DNA from: Legionella rowbothamii
GTDB taxonomy: Bacteria; Pseudomonadota; Gammaproteobacteria; Legionellales; Legionellaceae
NCBI RefSeq assembly: GCF_900639985.1
Contig: NZ_CAAAIM010000001.1
Location: forward strand, 1,207,493 to 1,271,492
Reading direction: 5' to 3'
DNA: 64,000 bases
Positions 35,183-43,863 of this stretch are shown here, piece by piece. The translations under genes and the position numbers were made by a program. The notes under the pieces were generated by a model. It saw nothing but the letters and a program-made list of their open reading frames with translations, ran no database searches and was not told the DNA's origin. Numbering within the stretch: the first letter of the stretch is position 1; the number at the start of each line of letters is the position of its first letter.

Positions 35183-37039
35183 TTAGAAATTAAGCAGTTC
35201 ACACGACACGTCGTCAATGCATTCTTTAACATCCAAAGCAGGCGTTAGTGGCTGAGGATTAGTAGCAAATAAACGGTCCAAACTCTTAACCAATAAACGA
35301 ATAGAACGCTCTCCAGTTGGACGATTACGAGGCTCAATACGCTCCTCTCTCTCCATCTCCATTTTAAACTGCTCTCTTAATTGCCTTTTGATACTCGCAT
35401 CAACATTCTCATTCTGATCAATTTTTTTAAGAGAACTATCAATCATTTCTTGATATTTGGCATTTAAATCATCAAGCTTAGTTTTGCATTGAGTGACGGT
35501 ATCCAGCATTCGTGCGGCATCGGTTTTAAATAGCCAGCAAATTTGCGCGAAAAAGTTAGAAAGTTTAACCCAAAAACTATTATGTATCTGGATAAAATGT
35601 CCCAGAGTCTCCGCATTAGCTTGGTATTTATGAAGAAAATCTTGATTTTTTTTCATTGAATGCAATAGAGCTTGATAAGTGTGCACTGCACGTGCTGCGA
35701 GCGTCACTGTTTGCTGGAGCTGCAGAAGCCCTTCATCGGATTCACTTAAAATTTGACGTTTTAAATCATTATCCTGCAGAAATAGCTGATTGTTAATACG
35801 GGTAATTTCTTCTTGCTGAGATTGAAGTGTGCCGTTAAGCTCATCAAGAGTATCGATTAGCGATTGCTTGAGCACCCCCTTACATTCACTATCCCAAGTA
35901 GATGGCATCCATGTTAATGCGGCATCCTGTATTTTTTGTGGTGTAACATAGCGATAACCATGCGTTACCGGCACCGCAAGCCAACTCAGGCCATAGGACA
36001 TTTGCTGTGTTAGATTTTTTTTCTCATTGATGATGGTTAAGTGCTTTACCATCGTCTCAAAAGCGTTTTTCTTCTGCTGTGGCAAGGTTGTTAGCAAGAT
36101 TTGATAGGCCGCTGCGTTATTAGCTACCAGATCTAAAAAATACATACGGCCAGAAACACGACTCTCATTTTCGACTACCACGTCAAGAAATGCTTTCAGT
36201 GATTTAATCCTTAATCCAAGTTCATGGTTACTGCTTCGTAAAGACAATAAACTCAAAAGACCTGCAGAAGTCTGCGCCATAGTTTCTTCAACTAGCACTA
36301 GCCTCTTTTGAGTTGTAAATTCATCGTTGTTTCTGAGCTGCTCATCAGGAGGTTGTTCGGTGAGCAATGAGAGGCAACGTTGATTAAAATAGGATTGGGC
36401 AAACCCAACCACATTAAGCTCATCAGCCTCCTCTGTCTTTGGTATAAGAATCAAGGCCTTTGCTTCTGCTTTTTGCAATAAGGTGGCAATACTTTCTCGT
36501 ATTTCGGCTATGGGAATAACCCAAGATACCGCTTTTAAAGTCCAGGAACTCAAAGATTGCAGTGTCGGCTCGCCCAAATTAAGAATAAGAAAGAGGGTAA
36601 AAAGTAAATTTGTCGCCAATGCTTTATCTGTAAATAAGGAGTTATCTAAATCCAATATATTATTTACTATCTGCAGTAATTTCCTTACATCCGCTGTTGA
36701 GGGTATCTTGGTATTAAAAAGCTTCCCGGTAATTTCACTTAAATCCTGTAAGGCATTACGCAAGTGCTCATTTCCAGCAGACTGCAGTTGCTCTAAAGCT
36801 TCATCGACAGTCAATTTAGCAAATAATACAGCGCCTCGCTCCCGAGCATTAAAAATATCCAAACGAATAAATAACTCTGAATTGAAACTATCCGTGAACG
36901 CCTCTTTAATCATCCCTAAATTAGTGACTGACTGGATATAATTATGCATTAATAAGGCAGTGTGTAATTTTGCTTGCCCAGATTCGGTGTTTGCTCTATC
37001 CCCTAGCCACTGTATGCCACGCTCTTCTTTGCTTTGCAT
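35183..37039 (-). CDS. Large helical unknown protein (618 residues), effector candidate
   Basis: A soluble, mostly helical protein with coiled-coil-like stretches near residues 390-560 (LNGTLQSQQEEITRINNQLF, LDDLNAKYQEMIDSSLKK). A short hydrophobic segment (NSFWVKLSNFFAQICWLF) near 490 could touch membranes. The last 90 residues are charged (MEMEREERIEPRNR). It matches no family that I recognise. GAGGGG precedes ATG 37039. Legionella-type genomes contain many such large helical hypothetical proteins, several of them Dot/Icm substrates; here this rests on resemblance only. Confidence 0.6.
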   Translation of the reverse strand: MQSKEERGIQWLGDRANTESGQAKLHTALLMHNYIQSVTNLGMIKEAFTDSFNSELFIRLDIFNARERGAVLFAKLTVDEALEQLQSAGNEHLRNALQDLSEITGKLFNTKIPSTADVRKLLQIVNNILDLDNSLFTDKALATNLLFTLFLILNLGEPTLQSLSSWTLKAVSWVIPIAEIRESIATLLQKAEAKALILIPKTEEADELNVVGFAQSYFNQRCLSLLTEQPPDEQLRNNDEFTTQKRLVLVEETMAQTSAGLLSLLSLRSSNHELGLRIKSLKAFLDVVVENESRVSGRMYFLDLVANNAAAYQILLTTLPQQKKNAFETMVKHLTIINEKKNLTQQMSYGLSWLAVPVTHGYRYVTPQKIQDAALTWMPSTWDSECKGVLKQSLIDTLDELNGTLQSQQEEITRINNQLFLQDNDLKRQILSESDEGLLQLQQTVTLAARAVHTYQALLHSMKKNQDFLHKYQANAETLGHFIQIHNSFWVKLSNFFAQICWLFKTDAARMLDTVTQCKTKLDDLNAKYQEMIDSSLKKIDQNENVDASIKRQLREQFKMEMEREERIEPRNRPTGERSIRLLVKSLDRLFATNPQPLTPALDVKECIDDVSCELLNF

Positions 37040-37179
37040 AGCCCCTCATATTCCTGCCTACTTAAAATTTTATTCTACCTGAACAAAGACCAAAACAAAA
37101 GCCAAGTGTCCTAAATTGATCCAGGAAAGCACATGGAAATCAACTATTATTAATATGAGGTCTCTAAGGAAAACAAATA

Positions 37180-38370
37180 ATGGCTGCGAAAAAAGAAATC
37201 TATATTTTTACCCTAATAGGACTAGTCCTGGGATTTGTATTGGATTATGCGTATCGTCTGCAGGAGTCAGCGTGGGGTAGTGCATCAATGGCTAATGGAT
37301 ACTCGATTTTATTTTCATGCATCTACATTATTACCTTCTCAACTATTTTCGCGCTGCTCTACACATTGGCTTATAATGAAACGCACCGCCTGCGCCTACT
37401 CGCCACTAGTTTCCTTGGTGCGTTAATTCTATCCTTCTGTTTCCTAGGCAAAACAGGATATGACTTGACCGAGCATCTACTTATATTTACCTGGGCATTC
37501 CCGGTATATGTTTATATTGGCCTTTCGTTTCATTATGCCATTCATCATAATAATACTTGGAAAATAACTTATCCTACATTATTTGCTGCAGTATGGAATA
37601 TGTTCATTCTCTTATGTGTCGCCGGACTATTTGCCAGCCTAGCTAATTTACTTGTTTTGCTGGCGGCCCTTCTTTTTTCCACATTAGGTTATGAATATCT
37701 ATGGAATTTATATTCCACTAACATCCATTTTTCTTTAATTTTAAACTCCACCTTATTCTTTATTGGCTTAGGGGTTGGGCAACAAAATATAAATATTATA
37801 TACAGTCTACGGCTCTTATTATTACGTATGATGTATTACCTCTTACCCTTCTTCGCATTAACAAGTATTGTCTATTTTATTCTCTATCAAATAGGCCCTG
37901 CTGCTGCCCACAATTTGCCCGATTATATTAACCCATTACCTATTCTCATCGCGCTCGTTTTTATAGGCATTTTATTTTTTAATGCCTACTACCAAGATGG
38001 GGATGTAGAAAAAGAAACCGCTGCACCATTATGGTTAAAATGGCTACTCAAAATATACCGCGTAATTTTATTGTTCTTAATTCTAATGATGCTGCTGCAA
38101 ATTTATCGCAAGAATGTTTATATGGATATCAATGGAATTATTTGCTTGCTAGCAGTCTTTTTCTATGGGCTGCTTTATGCACTCAGTGCTTGTGTTGCTG
38201 CCGAGCGAGAAAGGGCCTGGATTCAGTCAGGAAATATTGCCATCGCTTTATTTTTTATGGCCTCTCTCTTTATCTTAAATCTTCCCTACATCCCTCTTGC
38301 ATTTGATGTGGGAAAAAAACCGGTATATACCGCACCAATATTCAATTTATCTGAGCCACAGAAAAAATAA
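37180..38370 (+). CDS. Polytopic inner-membrane protein (DUF4153-like)
   Basis: A 396-residue integral membrane protein with roughly ten membrane segments and short loops. FTLIGLVLGFVLDYAYRLQE starts it and VFFYGLLYALSAC lies near the end. The overall form and the loop with HHNNTWKITYPTLFAAVWN recall DUF4153 proteins, whose function is unknown. AAGGA lies upstream of the ATG. It is followed 23 bases later by the fused serine-hydrolase-like gene, so the two are likely one transcript. Confidence 0.65.
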   Translation: MAAKKEIYIFTLIGLVLGFVLDYAYRLQESAWGSASMANGYSILFSCIYIITFSTIFALLYTLAYNETHRLRLLATSFLGALILSFCFLGKTGYDLTEHLLIFTWAFPVYVYIGLSFHYAIHHNNTWKITYPTLFAAVWNMFILLCVAGLFASLANLLVLLAALLFSTLGYEYLWNLYSTNIHFSLILNSTLFFIGLGVGQQNINIIYSLRLLLLRMMYYLLPFFALTSIVYFILYQIGPAAAHNLPDYINPLPILIALVFIGILFFNAYYQDGDVEKETAAPLWLKWLLKIYRVILLFLILMMLLQIYRKNVYMDINGIICLLAVFFYGLLYALSACVAAERERAWIQSGNIAIALFFMASLFILNLPYIPLAFDVGKKPVYTAPIFNLSEPQKK

Positions 38371-38393
38371 TGATTCGTTAAAAGGAGAGAACA

Positions 38394-39920
38394 ATGGAGA
38401 GCCAAGGAAGTAGCCGTGGGGATTTTCGCACAATCTATCAAGGAAAATCTGTAGATGATCTCATTATTGAATACATGGAAGAAAATGCGATTCCTGGGAT
38501 GTCCCTTGCCATTGTACAGGCTCCATATATTACGCGTGTCGTAGGCTACGGATTAGCGGATACTCAATCTAGGCGCCTGGTTTCAACCCGTACGCTATTT
38601 AATATAGGACAAATAACCACTGCATTTACGGCCGTAGCGATTATGCAGCTTGAAGAAGACGGGAAATTAAACCTTGATGATTCCATAATAAGCTATCTAC
38701 CCTCATCAGCACCGAAATCATGGGAAAAAACAAATATTCGCCATTTGATAACACAGAGTTCCGGGATACCTGATTATACAACTTGTGGAGGCTTTTCTTA
38801 CCACCATCAATATTCTACTGTAGAGATTATTAATTTTATCAAAGACGAGGCTTTATTATTTCCATCAGGAACAGAAAGTCAAATTAGTGCCTCTAATTTT
38901 TATCTGCTCGGGCTTATTGTAGAACAAGCTAGTGGCATGAGTTATGAAGCTTATGTGACTAAAAATCAAATTGAACCTATGGGATTACAACGCACCTTTT
39001 TTATCAATACTTTATCATCCCTAGAAAATGAAACAGGTAACGGCACCAACCCATTTAAGCACAGCGAGTTTTTAAAAAAAACCGTTTTCGTTGATCCTAC
39101 AGAACATGCTGTTGGGCATTCCGCGAACACTACAACTGTACCTGAAATAAGCTGGACATCCACTTTTGCCAATAGCGGGATCCTCGCGTCTGCTGAAGAC
39201 ATTAGCATATGGGATATTGGCCTGGCAGGGGGCATTCTCATTAAAAATGCCGAAAATAGAGCCTTCTTATATCAAAACCCTATGCTGGATAATCAACAAA
39301 AAATTTCTGGAAATGCGGGTTGGTCGTTTCCCGGCCATCCAGGACTGATGCAGATTAAAGGAAATATCCCCGGATTTTCCGCTTTTTTAAGTCGCTTTAC
39401 CGCGGCAAATGAATTAGTTTGTGTGACGCTCTTAGCCAATAAAGAAAACATTGCTGATCTCGATATTTTAGCCCGTAAAATTGCAGCCGCCTTTGATATT
39501 AAATTAGCCGCAATGGACGGTGGTTTAAAGGCAGAAACACTCCAAAGCCCCTATTCAGTACAACAGACTATTGAGCGCCTAAGTTCGATAGTAACTAAGC
39601 AAGGGGGTAAAATTTTTGCTCATATCGATCACGGTGCTGAGGCAAATAAAGTCAATCAATCCTTATTGCCTACTGAAGTTCTCATTATAGGAAACCCTGC
39701 TAAAGGCACCCCATTAATGCATGAGAACCCAGCAATCGCGCTAGACTTACCTTTAAGAATAATGGTTACCGAAGACCAAAATGGCGAAGTTTGGCTGAAC
39801 TTTACTGATCCAATAAAATTAAAAGAGGACTATCACCTGAATGGCAATGAAGCCAAGCAAATAGCCACCGCCTTACGTAACCTATGTGAAAAAGCGGTTT
39901 CCATTCAAAGTAAATTTTAA
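38394..39920 (+). CDS. Catalytically dead beta-lactamase/PBP-fold protein fused to DUF302
   Basis: The first 370 residues match serine beta-lactamase/class C penicillin-binding family esterases in order: LFNIGQITTAFTAVAIMQLE, then LNLDDSIISYLPSSAP, and NIRHLITQSSGIPDY. The SxxK catalytic motif has become Gln73-Ile-Thr-Thr76, the YxN motif is Ala166-Ser-Asn168, and the usual HxG-type motif is KGN in IKGNIPGFSAFL. All catalytic residues are thus lost while the fold signature stays. Residues about 385-495 form a DUF302 domain (FAHIDHGAEANK, then LIIGNPAKGTPLM and LDLPLRIMV). The pairing is unusual. A sensor or binding role is likely; hydrolysis is not expected. GGAGAG precedes the ATG. Confidence 0.85.
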   Translation: MESQGSSRGDFRTIYQGKSVDDLIIEYMEENAIPGMSLAIVQAPYITRVVGYGLADTQSRRLVSTRTLFNIGQITTAFTAVAIMQLEEDGKLNLDDSIISYLPSSAPKSWEKTNIRHLITQSSGIPDYTTCGGFSYHHQYSTVEIINFIKDEALLFPSGTESQISASNFYLLGLIVEQASGMSYEAYVTKNQIEPMGLQRTFFINTLSSLENETGNGTNPFKHSEFLKKTVFVDPTEHAVGHSANTTTVPEISWTSTFANSGILASAEDISIWDIGLAGGILIKNAENRAFLYQNPMLDNQQKISGNAGWSFPGHPGLMQIKGNIPGFSAFLSRFTAANELVCVTLLANKENIADLDILARKIAAAFDIKLAAMDGGLKAETLQSPYSVQQTIERLSSIVTKQGGKIFAHIDHGAEANKVNQSLLPTEVLIIGNPAKGTPLMHENPAIALDLPLRIMVTEDQNGEVWLNFTDPIKLKEDYHLNGNEAKQIATALRNLCEKAVSIQSKF

Positions 39921-39937
39921 GCAATTATTGCGTGCTT

Positions 39938-39968
39938 AATAGAAATCTCCGACAATGAGATTTCTATT
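39938..39968 (+). terminator. Perfect 12-bp stem-loop after the fused serine-hydrolase-like gene
   Basis: AATAGAAATCTC pairs exactly with GAGATTTCTATT around a seven-base loop. It lies 18 bases after the stop and before the monooxygenase gene. Confidence 0.7.
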
Positions 39969-39993
39969 ATTAGCCATAACTAAGGAATGAATA

Positions 39994-40281
39994 ATGGCAA
40001 ATTTTCTCTGCATTGCACAATTTATCTCCCAACCTGGTAAGGAAGAAGAGCTCTATCAAGCCCTATTAACCTTGCTGGAGCCGACTCGAGCGGAGCCAGG
40101 ATGCATCAGCTATAATCTGCATCAAAATGTGGAAAATTCAAGTATCTTTACGATGACTGAATGCTTTGAATCTAAGGAAGCATTCGATTTCCATTCCACC
40201 CAACCGTATCTGCAGCATTTTAGAGAAAGAGCAAAAAACGCGATTGAATCGGTAACCTTAACGCTTGGTACAAAACTATAA
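39994..40281 (+). CDS. Antibiotic biosynthesis monooxygenase-domain protein (YgiN-like)
   Basis: A 95-residue dimeric ferredoxin-like fold of the ABM family. CIAQFISQPGKEEELYQALL and EPGCISYNLHQN near the start, and FTMTECFESKEAFDFHSTQPYLQHF later, are the usual landmarks. Relatives such as YgiN act on quinols, but the substrate here is unknown. AAGGAATGAATA precedes the ATG. It stands alone between a terminator and a non-coding gap of about 240 bases. Confidence 0.85.
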   Translation: MANFLCIAQFISQPGKEEELYQALLTLLEPTRAEPGCISYNLHQNVENSSIFTMTECFESKEAFDFHSTQPYLQHFRERAKNAIESVTLTLGTKL

Positions 40282-40524
40282 GCTTGCTTGCAATTAATAG
40301 TTTCTGCTGAAGTAGTAATTGACCAAGCTCTGTATTATGTGGCGTATAGAAGACTAAATTACCGTGGCCAAGCTGCGGTAATTCGTGAAGAGTATTGGTA
40401 AAATAACTTGGGTCTGTGGCATTAATTGCTTGCAACTAGGTCTCTCTACTCTCTATATTTTACGAATGCTAATATCACTGTTACTATAAAGCATCAAGGA
40501 GTGTTTTATTTCAGGAGAACTATT

Positions 40525-40983
40525 ATGCATCGTCTTGTTTATTGTTTTCTGTTCATGTTTTTCTGCTGCATCGCGGAAGCGACGCAAACTCTAGAACAAC
40601 AACGGCTTGAAAATATGAAAACCTATGTCGCTCTTTTAGGAAAGGGGGATTATGATGGCATTACCAAGCTATTTACTGAAGACGGGACTGTAATCTCTTC
40701 TTCGGGTATTGCAGAAACCTCATCCAAGTTCTATAAAAAGCTGTTTACTGACACCATAAACCATCCATCAGCCGAATTGCCGCAATTATTTTCGTCACGA
40801 AATAATTCGGAAGTACTTATTGCCTCTTTTTATTTTAATTGGCAGAACAAAAAGCAACAGCCAGTCGGCGCTCATTTTATTGATTTATTTTATTTTGCCA
40901 AAGATAGTGCCAAATTTAACAAAGTGATGGTCTTTAGTAATACCTTTAAATCAGATGTGATGAAACAATTAGAGTCAGTGTAA
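40525..40983 (+). CDS. Exported SnoaL/NTF2-like protein
   Basis: A 152-residue protein. The first 20 residues form a signal peptide (LVYCFLFMFFCCIAEA). Then comes a compact alpha/beta cone: LLGKGDYDGITKLFTEDGTV, the SnoaL-like opening, and a beta-rich second half (VGAHFIDLFYFAKD). SnoaL/NTF2-like proteins include small-molecule binders, isomerases and immunity-type proteins; which applies is unclear. I chose ATG 40525, with AGGAGA upstream, over the ORF's earlier TTG/ATG because it gives a proper signal peptide. Confidence 0.7.
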   Translation: MHRLVYCFLFMFFCCIAEATQTLEQQRLENMKTYVALLGKGDYDGITKLFTEDGTVISSSGIAETSSKFYKKLFTDTINHPSAELPQLFSSRNNSEVLIASFYFNWQNKKQQPVGAHFIDLFYFAKDSAKFNKVMVFSNTFKSDVMKQLESV

Positions 40984-41133
40984 AGAAGAAATCTGGAGCC
41001 CATATTGGCGAAAGCCTAATACGGGCGCGACACCTAATTCAAGCATATCCTGGATTGCGCTATACTCCATCCAAGCTACAACACAACCCCCTGCCATAGG
41101 AATAAATACAAACCTTTTTTTTCCAAAAATTAA

Positions 41134-42360
41134 TTGATACACTCTAGCGAAAATAGTCCTCTGTCGGATATAAAATTGACTCTCGATGCAAATAAAGCTC
41201 TTGATGCGCACATGGATGCGTTTTTAACCAAGGAAAAAGTGGTTGTCATTATTCCGACATACAACGAAGCCTCGGTCATTGAAACCACCATAGAGCAAGT
41301 CTTTACTGCAACCAGCTCTATTTCTAATTATGAGGTGCATATATTAATTTTTGATAGCGCCTCTACTGATAACACCCAGCTCATCGTTCAGTCATTAAAA
41401 GCTCGCTACTCAAGCTTACATTTATGTTCCGAATCAGCGAAATCGGGGTTAGGCTCTGCTTATCTGCAAGCCATGAACTATGCACTCAATGAAATGAATG
41501 CAGATATTGTCTTTGAATTTGATGCCGATTTATCTCACCAGCCTAAATATATTGCCCCAATTTTAGAACAACTAGAACACTGCGATTGTGTGGTAGGCAG
41601 TCGATATGTCCCGGGTGGTAGTATTCCTAAAGACTGGGCTTTTCACCGTAAGTTATTTTCCGTTTTAGGTAACTACATTGCCAGAGCCATACTTACCCCT
41701 AAATATAAAGATTTTACTAGTGGCTTTCGTGCGACGCGACGCCAGCACCTGTTAAAAATTCTTCCGCAGCGATTTTTAACAAATCATTATGCTTACAAAT
41801 TACAATTATTATGGTTACTCCACAAAAATAAAGCGCGAATTCGCGAGTTTCCTATTGAGTTTATTGATCGGGATTTAGGAGACAGTAAACTACCCAAAAA
41901 TAGCATTTCTGACTCCTTACGCGTTGTCTTTACCCTTCGCTATTACGAACTCAGACGCTATTTAAAAATGTGCTTGGTGGGCTCTATGGGCATGGTTGTA
42001 CAATTTGGGGTTTATAACCTGTTGCGTAACTACTTACACCTTTCACCATTTAGTGCCTCGCAGCTTGCCGTATTTGCTGCCATCGTTAATAACTTTATTT
42101 TGAATAATAAAATTACTTTTCGCACGCACTACTCCGTTTCGCGCGCACTAAAAGTACAACGATTAGCTCTCTTTTCGATTTATTCGATTAGTATTATTTA
42201 CTTACAAAGCTATTGGCTACGCCTGGGCGTCCTTTGTTTTGGAGATGGAGCACTGCAAGAAAATATAATTATGGGGGTTGGTATTGGTTTAATGTCCCTT
42301 TTAAATTATTTCACGTACTCTCGCCATATATGGGGAGAAAAGCTTGCTCTCAATAATTAA
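41134..42360 (+). CDS. GT2 glycosyltransferase fused to GtrA membrane domain (dolichol-P-mannose synthase-like)
   Basis: Residues 30-260 are a family 2 glycosyltransferase: VVVIIPTYNEASVIETTIEQV, the nucleotide-sugar and metal motif FDADLSH, and VGSRYVPGGS. Residues about 280-400 are a GtrA-type four-helix membrane domain (MCLVGSMGMVVQFGVYNLL onward). It probably transfers a sugar onto a polyprenyl phosphate carrier on the cytosolic face. No good ribosome binding site marks the TTG at 41134; ATG 41212 (in MDAFLTKEK) is an alternative start. The GT39-type gene follows 17 bases later, so the pair likely makes and uses the lipid-linked sugar. Confidence 0.85.
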   Translation: MIHSSENSPLSDIKLTLDANKALDAHMDAFLTKEKVVVIIPTYNEASVIETTIEQVFTATSSISNYEVHILIFDSASTDNTQLIVQSLKARYSSLHLCSESAKSGLGSAYLQAMNYALNEMNADIVFEFDADLSHQPKYIAPILEQLEHCDCVVGSRYVPGGSIPKDWAFHRKLFSVLGNYIARAILTPKYKDFTSGFRATRRQHLLKILPQRFLTNHYAYKLQLLWLLHKNKARIREFPIEFIDRDLGDSKLPKNSISDSLRVVFTLRYYELRRYLKMCLVGSMGMVVQFGVYNLLRNYLHLSPFSASQLAVFAAIVNNFILNNKITFRTHYSVSRALKVQRLALFSIYSISIIYLQSYWLRLGVLCFGDGALQENIIMGVGIGLMSLLNYFTYSRHIWGEKLALNN

Positions 42361-42377
42361 AGGCGACTGCTAATTCT

Positions 42378-43781
42378 ATGACCTATGCACGTGGTACCTA
42401 TCTTCTTCTTGCGCTCTACTTCGTGGTGCTATTAGGACTTGCTCCTATCAATTTATTATCATTTGATACCTACTATTATTGGGAATGGAGCCGTCATCTC
42501 GCCTTGTCTTATTACGACGGCTCCCCGATGATCGCCTATCTTATCAAACTAGCCACGTTGATTTTTGGCCATACTCTCTTTGCATTGAGCCTCATAGGCA
42601 TAGTAACTACAGCACTAACCAGTTGGATTATCTATAAAACAGCACGTTTTTTCTTATCGAAGGAAGCCAGTTACATTGCCACACTATCCTGGCTATTTTC
42701 CCCCCTGGTCACCCTAGATATATTAAAACAAACAACCTATGACACCCCACTAACCTTATTTTGGGCCCTTACCCTTTATTGCACCGTAAAATTCTTAAAA
42801 ACAAATGAGAATAAAGAGCTTTATCTTATTGGAGCTAGCGCAGGCTTAATGATGCTTTCAAAATATTCAGGCATCGTCTTAATTCTCGCCCTACTCATTT
42901 TCTTGATTTCCACCCCATATCGTTCGATTTTTAAAAACAAACACTTTTATTTGGCTTTATTGCTCTCCATCGCTATTTTTAGCCCCGTTCTGATTTGGAA
43001 TTATCAAAACCAATGGCTCTCGTTCATTTATCAACTGAGCACTCATCAACTTAATACAGAAATTAATCCCTTCGTTAATGCAGGCAAAACCTTCGTCACA
43101 CAATTTCTTCCCTGTTTAAATGTGATGCTTCTCGCTCCATTTTTGTGGAGCACAAGAAAATTGAATGCGAAGAAAGAGTTAATCGTAAAATTATGCCGGA
43201 TCGTGAGTATTACCTTTCTTTGCTTTTATTTATACACAGCAAGTAAAGCAGAAATTCGAGAATATTGGCTAGCCCCTTATCTAATCAGCAGCGCCTTATT
43301 GCTAGGATATTGTTTTGAGATCTTTTCCTATCGTAAATTAGCCAGCCTGTTAGTTGGAGTCTATGCACTAATAAGCTTTTTTATCATCATCGATAATACG
43401 CATACTTATCCTATCGTTAAAGCGAAAAAACTGATCCCATATCATTTAATCAAGCAATTTAATGAAGATTATCCTCAACTGACCAGCCCAGTTTTTACTT
43501 CGGGCTGGTTTGCTGCCCGCATGCTATTTTTCCTTAATAATAACCCTGCGGTTTATACTTTAGGTTGTGATACACAACAAAATCAATATGCGGAATGGAG
43601 TACCGCGATTAATAAGCAAATTAGCGACAAAACGTTAAAAGAGGCACTGTATATTGATATTTATGATCGTAGTGCCTGTTTAGCCCAACATTTTGCCCAC
43701 TGCCAAAGAATACCGACACGTACCTATGCCTTCAAACATAAAGAGCATGGACTGTATGTTTATCGCTGTATTAATCCTTAA
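42378..43781 (+). CDS. GT39/ArnT-like lipid-linked glycosyltransferase
   Basis: A 467-residue integral membrane enzyme of the PMT/ArnT type. The first periplasmic loop holds LLSFDTYYYWEWSRHLALSYYDGSP with the conserved Asp, and 10-12 membrane segments follow. It takes a sugar from polyprenyl phosphate and adds it to lipid A, another lipid or a protein outside the membrane. The upstream GT2-GtrA gene likely supplies the donor. The acceptor cannot be deduced; lipid A-type modification by analogy to ArnT is one possibility. Confidence 0.85.
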   Translation: MTYARGTYLLLALYFVVLLGLAPINLLSFDTYYYWEWSRHLALSYYDGSPMIAYLIKLATLIFGHTLFALSLIGIVTTALTSWIIYKTARFFLSKEASYIATLSWLFSPLVTLDILKQTTYDTPLTLFWALTLYCTVKFLKTNENKELYLIGASAGLMMLSKYSGIVLILALLIFLISTPYRSIFKNKHFYLALLLSIAIFSPVLIWNYQNQWLSFIYQLSTHQLNTEINPFVNAGKTFVTQFLPCLNVMLLAPFLWSTRKLNAKKELIVKLCRIVSITFLCFYLYTASKAEIREYWLAPYLISSALLLGYCFEIFSYRKLASLLVGVYALISFFIIIDNTHTYPIVKAKKLIPYHLIKQFNEDYPQLTSPVFTSGWFAARMLFFLNNNPAVYTLGCDTQQNQYAEWSTAINKQISDKTLKEALYIDIYDRSACLAQHFAHCQRIPTRTYAFKHKEHGLYVYRCINP

Positions 43782-43863
43782 GCAGGATAAGCAAGCCCCC
43801 ATACTTATTTCCTTTTGCATGGAGGCAAGTTGATGGGGAGCGCAATGAAGCCAAACAGCAACG

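Noticed and set aside
40220..40435. 71-residue minus-strand ORF after the ABM monooxygenase gene
   Set aside because: TTG start without a ribosome binding site, overlap with the ABM gene and no recognisable family.
40975..41211. 78-residue minus-strand ORF between the SnoaL-like and GT2 genes
   Set aside because: No start signal and no family; overlaps the GT2 gene's possible start region.
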